From assembly GCF_002954245.1 (NCBI RefSeq), contig NZ_PPTG01000028.1, positions 1 through 64,000 on the forward strand: 64,000 nucleotides of DNA, given 5' to 3'. The notes below the pieces were generated by a model. It ran no database searches and was not told the origin of the DNA. It saw only the letters and a list, made by a program, of their open reading frames with translations. Below are positions 8,077 through 16,562 of this stretch, in pieces. The DNA comes from Cryobacterium aureum (GTDB lineage Bacteria > Actinomycetota > Actinomycetes > Actinomycetales > Microbacteriaceae). Each line of letters starts with the position of its first letter. Position 1 is the stretch's first letter. Position numbers and translations under genes: made by a program.

Positions 8077-9768
8077 CTAGCGACGGGATTGCCGAGCAGT
8101 GAGCCCGAGACCAGCGAGGCCGAGCACGGTGACGACGAGGGAGAGAGCGGATGCGGCGTTGTACGAACCGGCCTGCTGCAGATTGAAGATGGTCACGCCG
8201 AGGGTCTGGGCCCCTGGTGCCAGCAGCAACACGGAAATTGTCAGCTCCCGAACAGCCGTCAAAACCACCAGTGTGCCGCCGGCAATCGCGGCAGGAATGG
8301 CCATGCGCCAGGAGATATCCAGAAGAGCGCGCAGTCGGCTCGCCCCCGACGCACGCGCGGCTTCCTCCGCAGCCAGCGGCGTCGAGCGCAGCGGCGCACT
8401 CACCGACTGCACGACGAGGGCGATAAATGCCATGACGTAGGCGCACAGAATCAGCCACGGAGTATTAAACAGTCCAATTCGTGGGGCGATAATGAGCCAA
8501 CTCACGGCGATGACGAGCCCCGGCAGTGCCTGCGGCAACATGGCTACCGCGCGCAGCATCCCGTTCGAGCGTGCCCGAGTTCGCGTCACGAGGGTGCCGA
8601 TGGCGAGACCGAGAACCGTGCAGATCACGCCCGCAAACACCGACAGCATGACGGAGTTGCCGGCTCCCGCGAGAGCGCTGGGCGAAGTCGTCGCTCGCTT
8701 CAGGTTGTCGAGTGTCAGGTTCTGCCAGGTCAGCGGAATGCCCGGTGCCGGCAGCAGTGCTTGGCTGACCAACGCCAGCAGGGGGAGCACAGTCAGCGCC
8801 AGCAAACCGCCCCAGGTGATCGCCGTCGTGGCCACTCTCCAGCGCCCGAGTTGCAGAAGCTGTGTTGGTGAAGCGGATGCGTCCAACTCCCAGTTGCTGC
8901 GCGCGGCGAGAACATCCACAATCATCGCAACCACCGCGCCGAGCATCAGTATGGCACCGACGGTCGCGACCACCTGAAGCGGATCAGCCACGGTTCCGGA
9001 CTGGATGTACCGATACACGAGGGTGGACAGAGTCACGTAGCGTTCGGGCAGCCCGATGATCGCTGGAATACCAAAATCAGCCAGATTCGAGACGGCGATC
9101 AGGGTGAAGGCCGACAGAAAGGCCGGGCGCAGCAATGGCACAGTGATGTGACGCACAGCACGACCGGCCGAGGCCCCGCCGATACGGGCGGCCTGCTCCA
9201 GATCAGAGGGCACACGCCGCAGGGCCGCCGCGATGATGATGTAGGCGACCGGATAGGAATGCACGGTGAGGAGAAAGACGACACCGTCGCCGCCGTAAAT
9301 GTTCCACAGGGGGGAGCCGAACCAGTGGGTCCACAGCGCGTTGACCGGGGCTGCCGGGCCGATGATTCCGATCCAGGCGATTGCTCCCACAAACGGCGGG
9401 ACGAGTAGCGGGGAAAGGGCGAACAACCGAAGTACCCGCCGGCCCGGCAGGTCGCTGCGATCGAGCAGCAGGGCGATGGCGGTGCCGATGACGACGGCGA
9501 ATAGAGCTGACACGGAGGCGGAAACGACGCTGTTCAGTCCGGCCTGCGCGACATCGCCGGTCAGGAGCAAGGGAAGTCGGTTTTGGCTGAACGCCAGCAC
9601 GAGGAGAGCGCCGAGGGGCAGCAGGATGACGGCGGTGACCACGCACCACAATGCCACCCGTACCGCGTCGACGCCGTCCACCCGCACGCCCCGAGACGGT
9701 CGGGCAGCGCGACGGGCCCGGTCGATTTCGACCGGGCCCTGGTGGAGCAATTTACTGGAAGAGCTCAT
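8077..9768 (-). CDS. Two-module ABC permease (FbpB/ThiP type)
   Basis: The 563-residue protein has about twelve membrane helices. Two EAA loops are visible, GGASAGRAVRHITVPLLRP and ARASGASRLRALLDISWRM, one per fused half, as in iron, thiamine and aminoethylphosphonate importers. The ATG at 9768 lies inside the end of the receptor gene, giving a 17-base overlap. A start further in would still leave all helices. It forms one importer with the receptor at 9752 and the ATPase at 6980. Confidence 0.9.
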   Translation of the reverse strand: MSSSSKLLHQGPVEIDRARRAARPSRGVRVDGVDAVRVALWCVVTAVILLPLGALLVLAFSQNRLPLLLTGDVAQAGLNSVVSASVSALFAVVIGTAIALLLDRSDLPGRRVLRLFALSPLLVPPFVGAIAWIGIIGPAAPVNALWTHWFGSPLWNIYGGDGVVFLLTVHSYPVAYIIIAAALRRVPSDLEQAARIGGASAGRAVRHITVPLLRPAFLSAFTLIAVSNLADFGIPAIIGLPERYVTLSTLVYRYIQSGTVADPLQVVATVGAILMLGAVVAMIVDVLAARSNWELDASASPTQLLQLGRWRVATTAITWGGLLALTVLPLLALVSQALLPAPGIPLTWQNLTLDNLKRATTSPSALAGAGNSVMLSVFAGVICTVLGLAIGTLVTRTRARSNGMLRAVAMLPQALPGLVIAVSWLIIAPRIGLFNTPWLILCAYVMAFIALVVQSVSAPLRSTPLAAEEAARASGASRLRALLDISWRMAIPAAIAGGTLVVLTAVRELTISVLLLAPGAQTLGVTIFNLQQAGSYNAASALSLVVTVLGLAGLGLTARQSRR

Positions 9769-10768
9769 TGAATCGGGCGACCGCTGCAGCCTGGATCTCG
9801 CTGATGACCGTGAGGTCGGGAGTGATGATCGTGATGTCGTCCATCGACGGCGCTCCATCCGGGGTGCCGACGTCGCTGCGCACCGGCAGGTACGACTGGC
9901 TGACGGCCAGCGTCTGGCCGGCTTCGCTCACTAGAAAGTCAACGAACGCTTCGGACGCGGCCTGTTCGTCGGTGCTCGCGAAGATGCCGACCGGCTGGGA
10001 GACGTACGGCACGCCCTCACTCGGGTAGACGAGGTCGATGGGGGAACCGGCGGACTTCAGCTCGCGGGCCAGGTAATCCACGACGATACCGACCGAGCTG
10101 GTTCCGGATGCGACGGCCTGGGAAACCGGCCCGTTGCTTTCCGCAATGATCGGCTGGTTGGCGGCGAGTTCCTGCAACCAGGTGTCACCGAGCTCGGCGG
10201 AATCCGACCAGACGGCGGCGTTGTATGCTGCGGCGCCGGAAACGTCGGGGTTGGGCATGGTGATCGTGCCGGCATAGCTCGCGTCGGTGAGGTCCTGCCA
10301 GGACGTGGGGGGAGCCGTCACGAGGTTGGTGTTGTACGCGATCACGGTGGGAATGATGCGGGTACCAACGTAGAAGCCGTCGGGATCGACGACGTCCTGG
10401 TCGAGGGACTCAACGTCGGCGGGCGAATAGGCGAGGAGAAGGTCATCCGTTTTATACCGTTCGAACGTTCCGGCGTCGGCGGCGAGAAGGATGTCGGCCT
10501 GCACGTCGCCGCTGACGCGTTCGGATTCGATGCGGGCGGTGAGATCGCCGGTGCCGGCGCGGAACACCTCGACGGTGATTTCGGGGTGGTCGACGTTGAA
10601 CGCGCTGACGACAGCGTCGATCTTCTCCTGCGGCTCCGAGGTGTACAGGGTGATGGTCGCCTCGTTGGCGATCGCGGTCGATGCGTCAGCGGCGGCGCCG
10701 CATCCGGTGAGAGCGATCCCGATCAGGGCGAATGCGGCGACGGGAGCGAGAGATTTTCTCAAGGACAT
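9752..10768 (-). CDS. Solute-binding lipoprotein, Fe3+/2-aminoethylphosphonate-like family
   Basis: The 338-residue receptor has a lipoprotein signal (ALIGIALTGC, Cys near residue 23) and then the family fold starting ATITLYTSEPQEKIDAVVSAF. Later it has ADILLAADAGTFERYK and a hinge around PTVIAYNTNLV. This family binds ferric iron, phosphonates or phosphodiester-like ligands. Its gene follows a phosphodiesterase gene by ten bases. Together with the RpiR regulator, a phosphorylated organic substrate is more likely than iron, which is an inference from context. Confidence 0.9.
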   Translation of the reverse strand: MSLRKSLAPVAAFALIGIALTGCGAAADASTAIANEATITLYTSEPQEKIDAVVSAFNVDHPEITVEVFRAGTGDLTARIESERVSGDVQADILLAADAGTFERYKTDDLLLAYSPADVESLDQDVVDPDGFYVGTRIIPTVIAYNTNLVTAPPTSWQDLTDASYAGTITMPNPDVSGAAAYNAAVWSDSAELGDTWLQELAANQPIIAESNGPVSQAVASGTSSVGIVVDYLARELKSAGSPIDLVYPSEGVPYVSQPVGIFASTDEQAASEAFVDFLVSEAGQTLAVSQSYLPVRSDVGTPDGAPSMDDITIITPDLTVISEIQAAAVARFNELFQ

Positions 10769-10778
10769 GTCTTTTCCT

Positions 10779-11585
10779 TTAGTCGATTGCTGTGGCGTAC
10801 TGCGGGGCGGGAGAGGTGAAGAGTGGGGAGTCTGGATACAGGCTGACCGGGGCCGTGCTGACGAGCCCGTCGGTGAGCTGCACGAGCGAGAACATAGCCA
10901 GGTTGTGGCCGCTGACCGAGTCTGGTCCGGCGTTCATGACCTGGTGGTAGGCCAATGACGGTCCCACGGAGACCGGTATTCCGGCGACGGTGGCCGACAT
11001 GGGGTGATGGTAATGGCCAGCGAGAACGATGCGAACGTCGGAATCGGCGATGGCTTCGGCGAAATCCGACGCGTCGCGGAGCCCGGTGCGCGAGAGCGTG
11101 GGTAGCGGCGACGCAACCGGAGGGTGGTGCAGGGCGATAATCGTTCCTGACCCGCTCGGCGTCTCCAGTTCGCCTTTCAGCCAGCGCAGCTGCTTCGCCC
11201 CGAGTGCGCCGCCGCTGGAATCGAGCAGCAGGAAGCGTGCCTCACCGATCGTGACGCTGCGGTAATGGCCACCCTCGTGACCGGCGAGAGCGCGAGCATC
11301 CGTTGGAGAATCGTGATTGCCGAGCACGGTGAGCACGGGCGCCCCGACTCGATCGCCGAGGCGCTGCAGGGCACGTTTTACCTCGGGGTAAACGCCGGAG
11401 TGTCCCCGCTCGGCGAGGTCGCCCGTCACCAGCACGACTTCGGGTGTCATTCCCGCCGACAGAACGTAGTCGCCGACTTGGCGCACCCGGGCCAGACCGT
11501 CGATCTGCCCATAGAGGAGATTGCCCTGGGTGGCATGGATGTCGCTCAGGTGCAGGATGCTGAAGACCCCTGACTCGTGGCTCAC
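10779..11585 (-). CDS. Metallophosphoesterase (class III cyclic-nucleotide/glycerophosphodiester PDE-like)
   Basis: The 268-residue enzyme carries the full dimetal signature: HLSDIH (residues 12-17), VTGDLAERG, LGNHD, ALHHPP and LAGHYHH. It has no signal peptide, so it acts in the cytosol. The GTG start at 11585 overlaps the stop of a small upstream ORF as GTGA. It lies ten bases before the receptor gene of an importer. A cleavage role on an imported phosphodiester is the simplest reading; the family also includes CpdA-like cAMP phosphodiesterases. Confidence 0.9.
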   Translation of the reverse strand: MSHESGVFSILHLSDIHATQGNLLYGQIDGLARVRQVGDYVLSAGMTPEVVLVTGDLAERGHSGVYPEVKRALQRLGDRVGAPVLTVLGNHDSPTDARALAGHEGGHYRSVTIGEARFLLLDSSGGALGAKQLRWLKGELETPSGSGTIIALHHPPVASPLPTLSRTGLRDASDFAEAIADSDVRIVLAGHYHHPMSATVAGIPVSVGPSLAYHQVMNAGPDSVSGHNLAMFSLVQLTDGLVSTAPVSLYPDSPLFTSPAPQYATAID

Positions 11586-11731
11586 CGCCGCACCGCCCCG
11601 GAATCGGCCAGACGAGTATTCAATTGGGCGAGCTGCGCGTCGGTCAGGCCGTCGAGCGCGGCGCTGCGAAACACTCCGGCGGGGCCAGACCTGCGCACGT
11701 TAGACGCTCCGTCGAGAGTGACGTTCGCCAT
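11582..11731 (-). CDS. 49-residue ORF, first gene of the phosphodiesterase-importer operon
   Basis: The ATG at 11731 is preceded by GAGGG about nine bases upstream. The reading frame runs 49 codons (MANVTLDGASNVRRSGPAG at the start, LADSGAVRR at the end) and stops in a GTGA overlap with the phosphodiesterase gene. The middle DGLTDAQLAQLNTRLADSG could be a short helix. There is no signal peptide or membrane segment. Placement right after an operator-promoter and coupling to the next gene argue that it is translated. It could be a small partner protein or a leader peptide that couples translation; I recognise no family. Confidence 0.6.
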   Translation of the reverse strand: MANVTLDGASNVRRSGPAGVFRSAALDGLTDAQLAQLNTRLADSGAVRR

Positions 11732-11754
11732 AGTCCGATGCCCTCCCTTCACCA

Positions 11755-11803
11755 TTTCACGGAGCGTGAAACGGGGTTACAAGGGTCAAACTAGAGCGGT
11801 CAA
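11755..11803 (-). promoter_or_regulatory. Operator TTTCAC-N5-GTGAAA and leftward promoter
   Basis: A perfect inverted repeat TTTCAC-N5-GTGAAA occupies 11755-11771. Upstream on the minus strand are TTGACC (-35, 11798-11803) and TAACCC (-10, 11774-11779) with 18-base spacing. The operator therefore overlaps the expected transcription start of the operon beginning at 11731. RpiR proteins often bind TGAAA/TTTCA-type palindromes, and an RpiR gene ends at 11874. The site is consistent with local repression. Confidence 0.5.
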
Positions 11804-11873
11804 CTAAACGGGAGGCAAACGGCAGACGCAGGCTGGGAAGACAGAAGACAGACGTCCCGCGCCGCAGACAGGG

Positions 11874-12716
11874 TCAGTGTTCCTCCTCCAGCGTGTCGAC
11901 GACGACGTTACGCATGGTGATGGAGTTCGTGCGGCTGCGCGCGAACAGCTCGGCGTGCAGGGTGTGCAGCACGAGCTGATGGCTCAAGCGGCTCAGGTAG
12001 GGGTCGATGACATGGGCCCGCGAGAGCGGGCTGGTTACGAGTACGATGTCGGCGATCTGGGTCAGCGGCGACCGACCGAAACTGGTGACGGCAATGATGG
12101 TCGCGCCGCCCTCCTTGGCCGCCCGGCAGGCGTGCAGGGTATGCGTGTTGGCTCCGGAGTAGCTCACCGTGAGGCAAACGTCACCGATGCTGAGCGAGGT
12201 GGCAGCGAATTGCTGGGCCAGGACATCGCTGGGAGCTTCTACTGACCGGCCCACCGTCGCAAACCGCATGGCGGCATCCTGAAGCGGAGGGGCTGAAAAT
12301 CCGGATCCGACCAGCACCAGCCGATTTGCTGAGAGAAGGGCTGTGACCGCCGCCTCCACGCAGACCAGGTCGAGACTTTCGCGGCCTAGAGCGATTGCGT
12401 CCGCCGCGTCGATGAAGATTTGATCGAGGGCATGCCGGTGGGGCGACGGGGCGAGCGGAGCCGATCGCGCTACCTCCAGTCGAAGGTGCTGAAAGCCGCG
12501 AAACCCCATCGATTGGCAGGCTCGACTCACCGTAGCCGTTGAGGTGCCGGCCGCCTGCGCCAGCTCCGCAGTCGACCAGTCGACCACTGTGACCGGAGCC
12601 GCCAGAACCGCCTCGGCAACGCGGCGTTCGCTCGGCCCGAGCAGCAGCAAGGAAGCGCGAAGTCGGGTGAGGACGAGGCTCGTACCCGGTTCACAGTCAG
12701 GTACGTCGGAATTCAT
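11874..12716 (-). CDS. MurR/RpiR-family transcriptional regulator
   Basis: The 280-residue protein has an N-terminal helix-turn-helix (ELAQAAGTSTATVSRACQSMGF, quoted in part; about residues 45-70) and a C-terminal SIS domain (RLVLVGSGFSAPPLQ and SYSGANTHTLHACRAAKEGG region) that binds phosphosugars or related phosphates. I chose the ATG at 12716; an upstream start would add 21 residues. It lies on the same strand immediately before the phosphodiesterase-importer operon, with a matching palindrome between, so it most likely regulates that operon in response to a phosphorylated ligand. Confidence 0.9.
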   Translation of the reverse strand: MNSDVPDCEPGTSLVLTRLRASLLLLGPSERRVAEAVLAAPVTVVDWSTAELAQAAGTSTATVSRACQSMGFRGFQHLRLEVARSAPLAPSPHRHALDQIFIDAADAIALGRESLDLVCVEAAVTALLSANRLVLVGSGFSAPPLQDAAMRFATVGRSVEAPSDVLAQQFAATSLSIGDVCLTVSYSGANTHTLHACRAAKEGGATIIAVTSFGRSPLTQIADIVLVTSPLSRAHVIDPYLSRLSHQLVLHTLHAELFARSRTNSITMRNVVVDTLEEEH

Positions 12717-12865
12717 CGATGTCTCTTTCGTCAGCTGCGCTTGCCGAGAGTGTAGCGAGGTCGGGTTAAGGAGAAACACGCGGGTGCGTGCTGGCAGGGC
12801 GCGGGCAGCGGATGCGACGCCCCTGACCGGCGATGACGCTCGCTTCCGGTCGGTAAACTTTGGCT

Positions 12866-13636
12866 ATGTCAGACCAGCACTTCGAGCAGGATGAAACCCT
12901 GCGCCTGCCGACCGTTCAGTTTCGCGTTGTTCTTGATCTCGGCCCCCGGCTCGCCGCGGCGATCATCCTGCCGACGGAGCTGGCGCATCCCGATCTGTTC
13001 GCCGACCGCGACGATGAAGGTGGGGCGCTCAACCTGTCGATCGACTACGATAGTGGCCAGCTGCACGTGCTGCTCGACGAAGCCGGTCCGAGTTTTCACT
13101 TTCACGGCACGATCGACCCGATGGAGAGTCCGTGGCCGGCCGATCAGACCCAGATTCTGCTGGAATGGGCGCTCATTTTGGTGCAGGAGGTCGACGCCCT
13201 CGACGAGCTGCTCGATTCGATCTATGAGGCCGCCGAGTGGTTTGAACAGGGGTTCACCCTCTATGTTCCGGAGACCGAGCCGACCCAGCTCGAACTGATC
13301 GAGGTCGGCATCATCGGCGAGCTGCTGACCCTGCCCTGGCTCGGCTCCGGGCGGGTCGACCACGAGCACATCGACGGTGACAACCATCCGATCGCCCTGC
13401 TCTGGAACGTGAACAACGACGACCCCGACGTTCCGATCGCCCGCGCCTGGCTGGACCCGCTCACCGGCGAGCCGCGCACCGCGGCGGAGTCCGGCGTGGA
13501 CTGGAATGCCGTCGCTATGGGCGAAGAAGAGGTGCTGCAGTGGCTCATCGGCATCTATACGAACCACCACGTGGCCCCGACGCCCGAGGCGCAAATCATG
13601 CGCGCGGCGCTCGAACGTATGGGTGGCCTCAGCTGA
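12866..13636 (+). CDS. Acidic protein of unknown function
   Basis: The 256-residue protein is very acidic and has no signal peptide or membrane helices. It begins MSDQHFEQDETLRLPTVQF and has an Asp/Glu-rich body with LDELLDSIYEAAEWFEQG in the middle. The ATG at 12866 is preferred over a TTG two codons earlier. It is convergent with, and overlaps by eight bases, the membrane acyltransferase gene. I do not recognise a family; a cytosolic soluble role is all that can be said. Confidence 0.75.
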   Translation: MSDQHFEQDETLRLPTVQFRVVLDLGPRLAAAIILPTELAHPDLFADRDDEGGALNLSIDYDSGQLHVLLDEAGPSFHFHGTIDPMESPWPADQTQILLEWALILVQEVDALDELLDSIYEAAEWFEQGFTLYVPETEPTQLELIEVGIIGELLTLPWLGSGRVDHEHIDGDNHPIALLWNVNNDDPDVPIARAWLDPLTGEPRTAAESGVDWNAVAMGEEEVLQWLIGIYTNHHVAPTPEAQIMRAALERMGGLS

Positions 13637-14648
13637 GCTCGTTCTTGCGCCGCGCGCGGGTCAGCAGGGCGAGCAGACGTTCAAGGGGACCCTTACCCAG
13701 AAACTGCCGCCACAGACCCGCGCCGAGAAAGGTGAGCAGCAGCATCCCGACCAGCAACGGCCAGCCGGGATAGTCGATCTCGGTGCCGCCGGCGATCACC
13801 GCCAGGGCGATAATCTGCACCGTGTAGACGGTGAGCGCCATCGAGCCGGTTGCAGCGATCGGCCAGAAGATGCCGCGTCGGGTACGTGCCAGGGCGCCAC
13901 GCTCCACGGCCGTGAGCCAGAGCAGCGCACCGATCAGCAGAACGGCGAACCCGCCGGAGCCGATCACTTCGGCGATCGATCCGGAATGGGCGTCGGCGCT
14001 GATGCCGGGAACAACGATAGCCGCGCCGTAGCCGGCGATCGTCGCCGAGGCACCGACCCCGACCAGCGCCACCTGGGTTTTCGGCCGGGCCAGGTTGGAG
14101 CGCGCGATGATGAGGCCCGCGATCAGGAACGGCATCCAGATGAGCACCGGGTAGGCGCCGTTCAGAAAGAAGTAGTCGACGAAGGAGCTGATCGGCGGCG
14201 CGCCGGCATCCACTTCACCCTGCGCGGCGCCGAGCAACGGCGTGCCGACCAGGAAGATGACGCCGATCAGGCCGAGCAGCCACCGGGGCAGAAAAAGCAT
14301 CGGAATGAGCAGTAGGAACATGAGGGCGTAGAAGTGCAGGATGACGGCCACGCCGCTGTGCAGGCTTGACAGCAGCACGCCGAGCAAAAAGAGGAACAAC
14401 GCGCGCACCAGGATGCCGATGACGCGCTCGGAACGCTGGCCGCGCGGGAGCGCCCGCTGCGAGCCGGTCAGGATGCCCAGCGATACCCCGGCGAGGGTAG
14501 CGAACAGAATTGACGAACGCCCGTCAACGAGCAGTTCGGCGTCGCTCCCGCGCGGGACGGCGTGGGCCACGAACATGCCGATGATCGCGAGGCCGCGGGC
14601 CACGTCGATGGCGACGACCCGTTCACTCGAGTCCGGCCTGATCTGCAT
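13629..14648 (-). CDS. DUF418/DUF1624-like multi-pass membrane protein
   Basis: The 339-residue protein has about nine to ten hydrophobic helices. It begins with the characteristic RVVAIDVARGLAIIGMFVAH segment, shared by the heparan-alpha-glucosaminide acetyltransferase-like (DUF1624) and DUF418 families, membrane proteins thought to acylate envelope glycans. I chose the ATG at 14648 over a GTG two codons upstream. It is monocistronic here. A membrane acyltransferase role is likely by family, but the acceptor is unknown. Confidence 0.8.
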   Translation of the reverse strand: MQIRPDSSERVVAIDVARGLAIIGMFVAHAVPRGSDAELLVDGRSSILFATLAGVSLGILTGSQRALPRGQRSERVIGILVRALFLFLLGVLLSSLHSGVAVILHFYALMFLLLIPMLFLPRWLLGLIGVIFLVGTPLLGAAQGEVDAGAPPISSFVDYFFLNGAYPVLIWMPFLIAGLIIARSNLARPKTQVALVGVGASATIAGYGAAIVVPGISADAHSGSIAEVIGSGGFAVLLIGALLWLTAVERGALARTRRGIFWPIAATGSMALTVYTVQIIALAVIAGGTEIDYPGWPLLVGMLLLTFLGAGLWRQFLGKGPLERLLALLTRARRKNELS

Positions 14649-14740
14649 GCACACAGGCTACGGGGTCACGTGTGGGGTCGTACTTTCGGTCAGTGCGCCC
14701 GCCGCGTCGAGAACCAGCATCCTGGTCAGGCGAAGTCGAA

Positions 14741-14880
14741 TCAGAAGGCGTCATCGTGGCTGACCACGATCGGAGCTCCCCGGTAGCAGAGCCGGGCATC
14801 GACGCGCTCAGCAATTCTGGCGAGCGGAAGCCGCGGCCGGCCAGGGCCCGGATCAGGGAGCGGTAACCTGAAGACGTAAG
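14741..14880 (-). pseudogene. Possible ABC-F ATPase C-terminal remnant
   Basis: A leftward frame in this otherwise gene-free spacer ends LARIAERVDARL-CYRGAPIVVSHDDAF and then a stop. ABC-F proteins carry a similar stretch (switch segment with YRGA-x-x-VVSHD-x-AF) near the end of an ABC domain. No Walker A, signature or start belongs to it, and the frame upstream runs into the antisense of the hibernation-factor gene. If real it is a small relic; chance similarity cannot be excluded. The rest of 14649-14897 shows nothing else. Confidence 0.3.
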
Positions 14881-14897
14881 CAATTAGAGGAGTGATT

Positions 14898-15242
14898 ATG
14901 CAGGTCATCGTCAATACCGACAGCAACATCGACGGCACCGAGCGGGTTGCCGGAGCGCTGGAAACCATCGTCGAAGAGTCCCTTGCGCGCTACGACGAAC
15001 GCCTCACCCGGGTTGAGGTTCATCTCTCCGATGGCAGCGCCGGCCGCAGCAGCACCGACGATATCAAGTGCACCCTCGAGGCTCGCCCGGCCGGCGGAAC
15101 TCCGGTCGTCGTCACCGAGAACGCCAATGCCGTTGAGGAAGCGCTCACCGGGGCCCTGCACAAGATGAAGAACCTGCTCGAAACTCACTTCGGCAAGCTG
15201 GATGCCCGCAAGGGCAACCTCCCGATGGGTGAAACCGTCTAA
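14898..15242 (+). CDS. HPF/RaiA-like ribosome-associated protein
   Basis: The 114-residue protein starts MQVIVNTDSNIDGTERV and contains the beta-alpha-beta S30AE-type core (ARYDERLTRVEVHLSD, DDIKCTLEARPAGGTPVVV). This family binds the small ribosomal subunit in stasis or stress. It lacks the C-terminal dimerisation domain of long HPF, so it is a short-form or divergent member. The ATG at 14898 has AGAGGAG five to six bases upstream, better than the GTG at 14892. A terminator hairpin follows. Confidence 0.8.
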   Translation: MQVIVNTDSNIDGTERVAGALETIVEESLARYDERLTRVEVHLSDGSAGRSSTDDIKCTLEARPAGGTPVVVTENANAVEEALTGALHKMKNLLETHFGKLDARKGNLPMGETV

Positions 15243-15252
15243 CCAGTTTTGC

Positions 15253-15289
15253 GAACGGATGTCGGCGGCTCAAGCCACGGCATCCGTTC
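15253..15289 (+). terminator. Terminator hairpin with GAACGGATG/CATCCGTTC arms
   Basis: GAACGGATG (15253-15261) and CATCCGTTC (15281-15289) are perfect complements around a 19-base loop that can pair further. The hairpin lies ten bases after the hibernation-factor stop and before the convergent peroxidase gene. It is built from the CGGATG word that recurs across the window. Confidence 0.7.
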
Positions 15290-15341
15290 ACGGACCTCGG
15301 TGGGGACGCGCGGTTGGGCATTGGTGCCGAAAACCGCGGCG

Positions 15342-16562
15342 TCAGAACAACGTGTCGCCGATGTAACCGCCAGCGGCGCAGCCCGGCGGAATGGCGAAGA
15401 CGGCCGAGCCGATCGGCGTGACCCATACGTTGAGCAGGTCGAGGGCGTCGATGCGGCGCTGAATCGGCACGAACTGGGCGTCGACATCCGCTTGAAAAGA
15501 GGCGAAGAGCAGGCCGGAATTGGACACGCTCGTGCCGGTGGGAGCATCGTCGTAGTTGTAGCCGCGACGTAGGATGCGCTCGTCGGGGTTCTCGCTGCGG
15601 GCACGGCGCAGGTGCGAGAACTCGGGAATCACCGGAAAACCGCTGGTGGTCTTCGCGGCGAAATCCGGAGCATCCGTTTCCTGGACGCCGGTGAGCGGGG
15701 CGCCGTTACTCAGGGTTCGACCAACGGATGCCTCCCGCCCGGCTCGGTCAAGCTGGTCCCACTTGTCGAGATCCATCGCAATGCGCCGCAGCACGAACCC
15801 GGTGCCGCCGAGCATCCAGCCGGGGTTGTCGGCGGCGCCCCAGACCAACCGCTCGAAGTCGGGAGTGCCCGGCACGAAGTTGACGGTGCCGTCGACCTGG
15901 CCGAACAGGTTGCGCATGGTCGTGCCGGGCTTGACCGATCCGGGCGACCGCCGAAAACCGGTCTGCACCCAGCGCACGCTCGCGAAGGAACGGATGTCCT
16001 TCAGCAGCATGCGGGTGGCGTGCGCGACGGTGAGAGCGTCGTCGGCGGCAATCTGCAACAGCAGATCCCCGTCGCCCCAAGCCGGGTCGAGTCGGTCGAC
16101 CTCAAACGCCGGCAACGGCCGCAGCCAGCTGGGGACGGTGCCGCCGGCCGCGGCGACGAGGCCGACACCGAAGCCGAAGGTGACCGTGAGGCGAGCGGGC
16201 ACAATAGAGAGTTCCGGCTCGGAATCGGCCAAGGCCGGCCCGCCCTGGCTGAGCCGCGCGGCATCGCTCGTGAGTATTTTCATGAGCCGCCGCAGGGCCG
16301 AGGCGTCGGTTCCCGGAAATAGGTCGAGTGCGATCATGGTCGCATTGCTCTGCGGCACGGTCTCGATTCCGGCCTGGTGCACACCGTAAAACGGCACGGT
16401 CTGCTTGCTGATGAGCGGTTCCGCGACCATCGTGGGACGCGCGCGCGTGGCCAGGTTGATCCCGACCGCGCCAGCGGCGCCGATCCCGGCCGCGGCGCCT
16501 CCGAGGAGGAGGTGCCGCCGGCTGAGACGACGACCAGCGGATGCCTGCTGATCGCCGGACAT
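15342..16562 (-). CDS. Tat-exported DyP-type haem peroxidase (EfeB-like)
   Basis: The 406-residue enzyme starts with a twin-arginine signal (RRLSRRHLLLGGAAAG, residues 11-26). It has the DyP GxxDG motif as GQVDGT, a probable proximal-His segment in EFSHLRRAR and a conserved Arg in ILRRGYNYDD. DyP enzymes oxidise dyes, phenolics or haem with H2O2; EfeB relatives act outside the membrane in iron uptake. Its ATG overlaps the stop of the PCu(A)C gene by one base (TAATG). Operon placement with copper proteins suggests an extracytoplasmic metal or oxidative-stress role. Confidence 0.92.
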   Translation of the reverse strand: MSGDQQASAGRRLSRRHLLLGGAAAGIGAAGAVGINLATRARPTMVAEPLISKQTVPFYGVHQAGIETVPQSNATMIALDLFPGTDASALRRLMKILTSDAARLSQGGPALADSEPELSIVPARLTVTFGFGVGLVAAAGGTVPSWLRPLPAFEVDRLDPAWGDGDLLLQIAADDALTVAHATRMLLKDIRSFASVRWVQTGFRRSPGSVKPGTTMRNLFGQVDGTVNFVPGTPDFERLVWGAADNPGWMLGGTGFVLRRIAMDLDKWDQLDRAGREASVGRTLSNGAPLTGVQETDAPDFAAKTTSGFPVIPEFSHLRRARSENPDERILRRGYNYDDAPTGTSVSNSGLLFASFQADVDAQFVPIQRRIDALDLLNVWVTPIGSAVFAIPPGCAAGGYIGDTLF

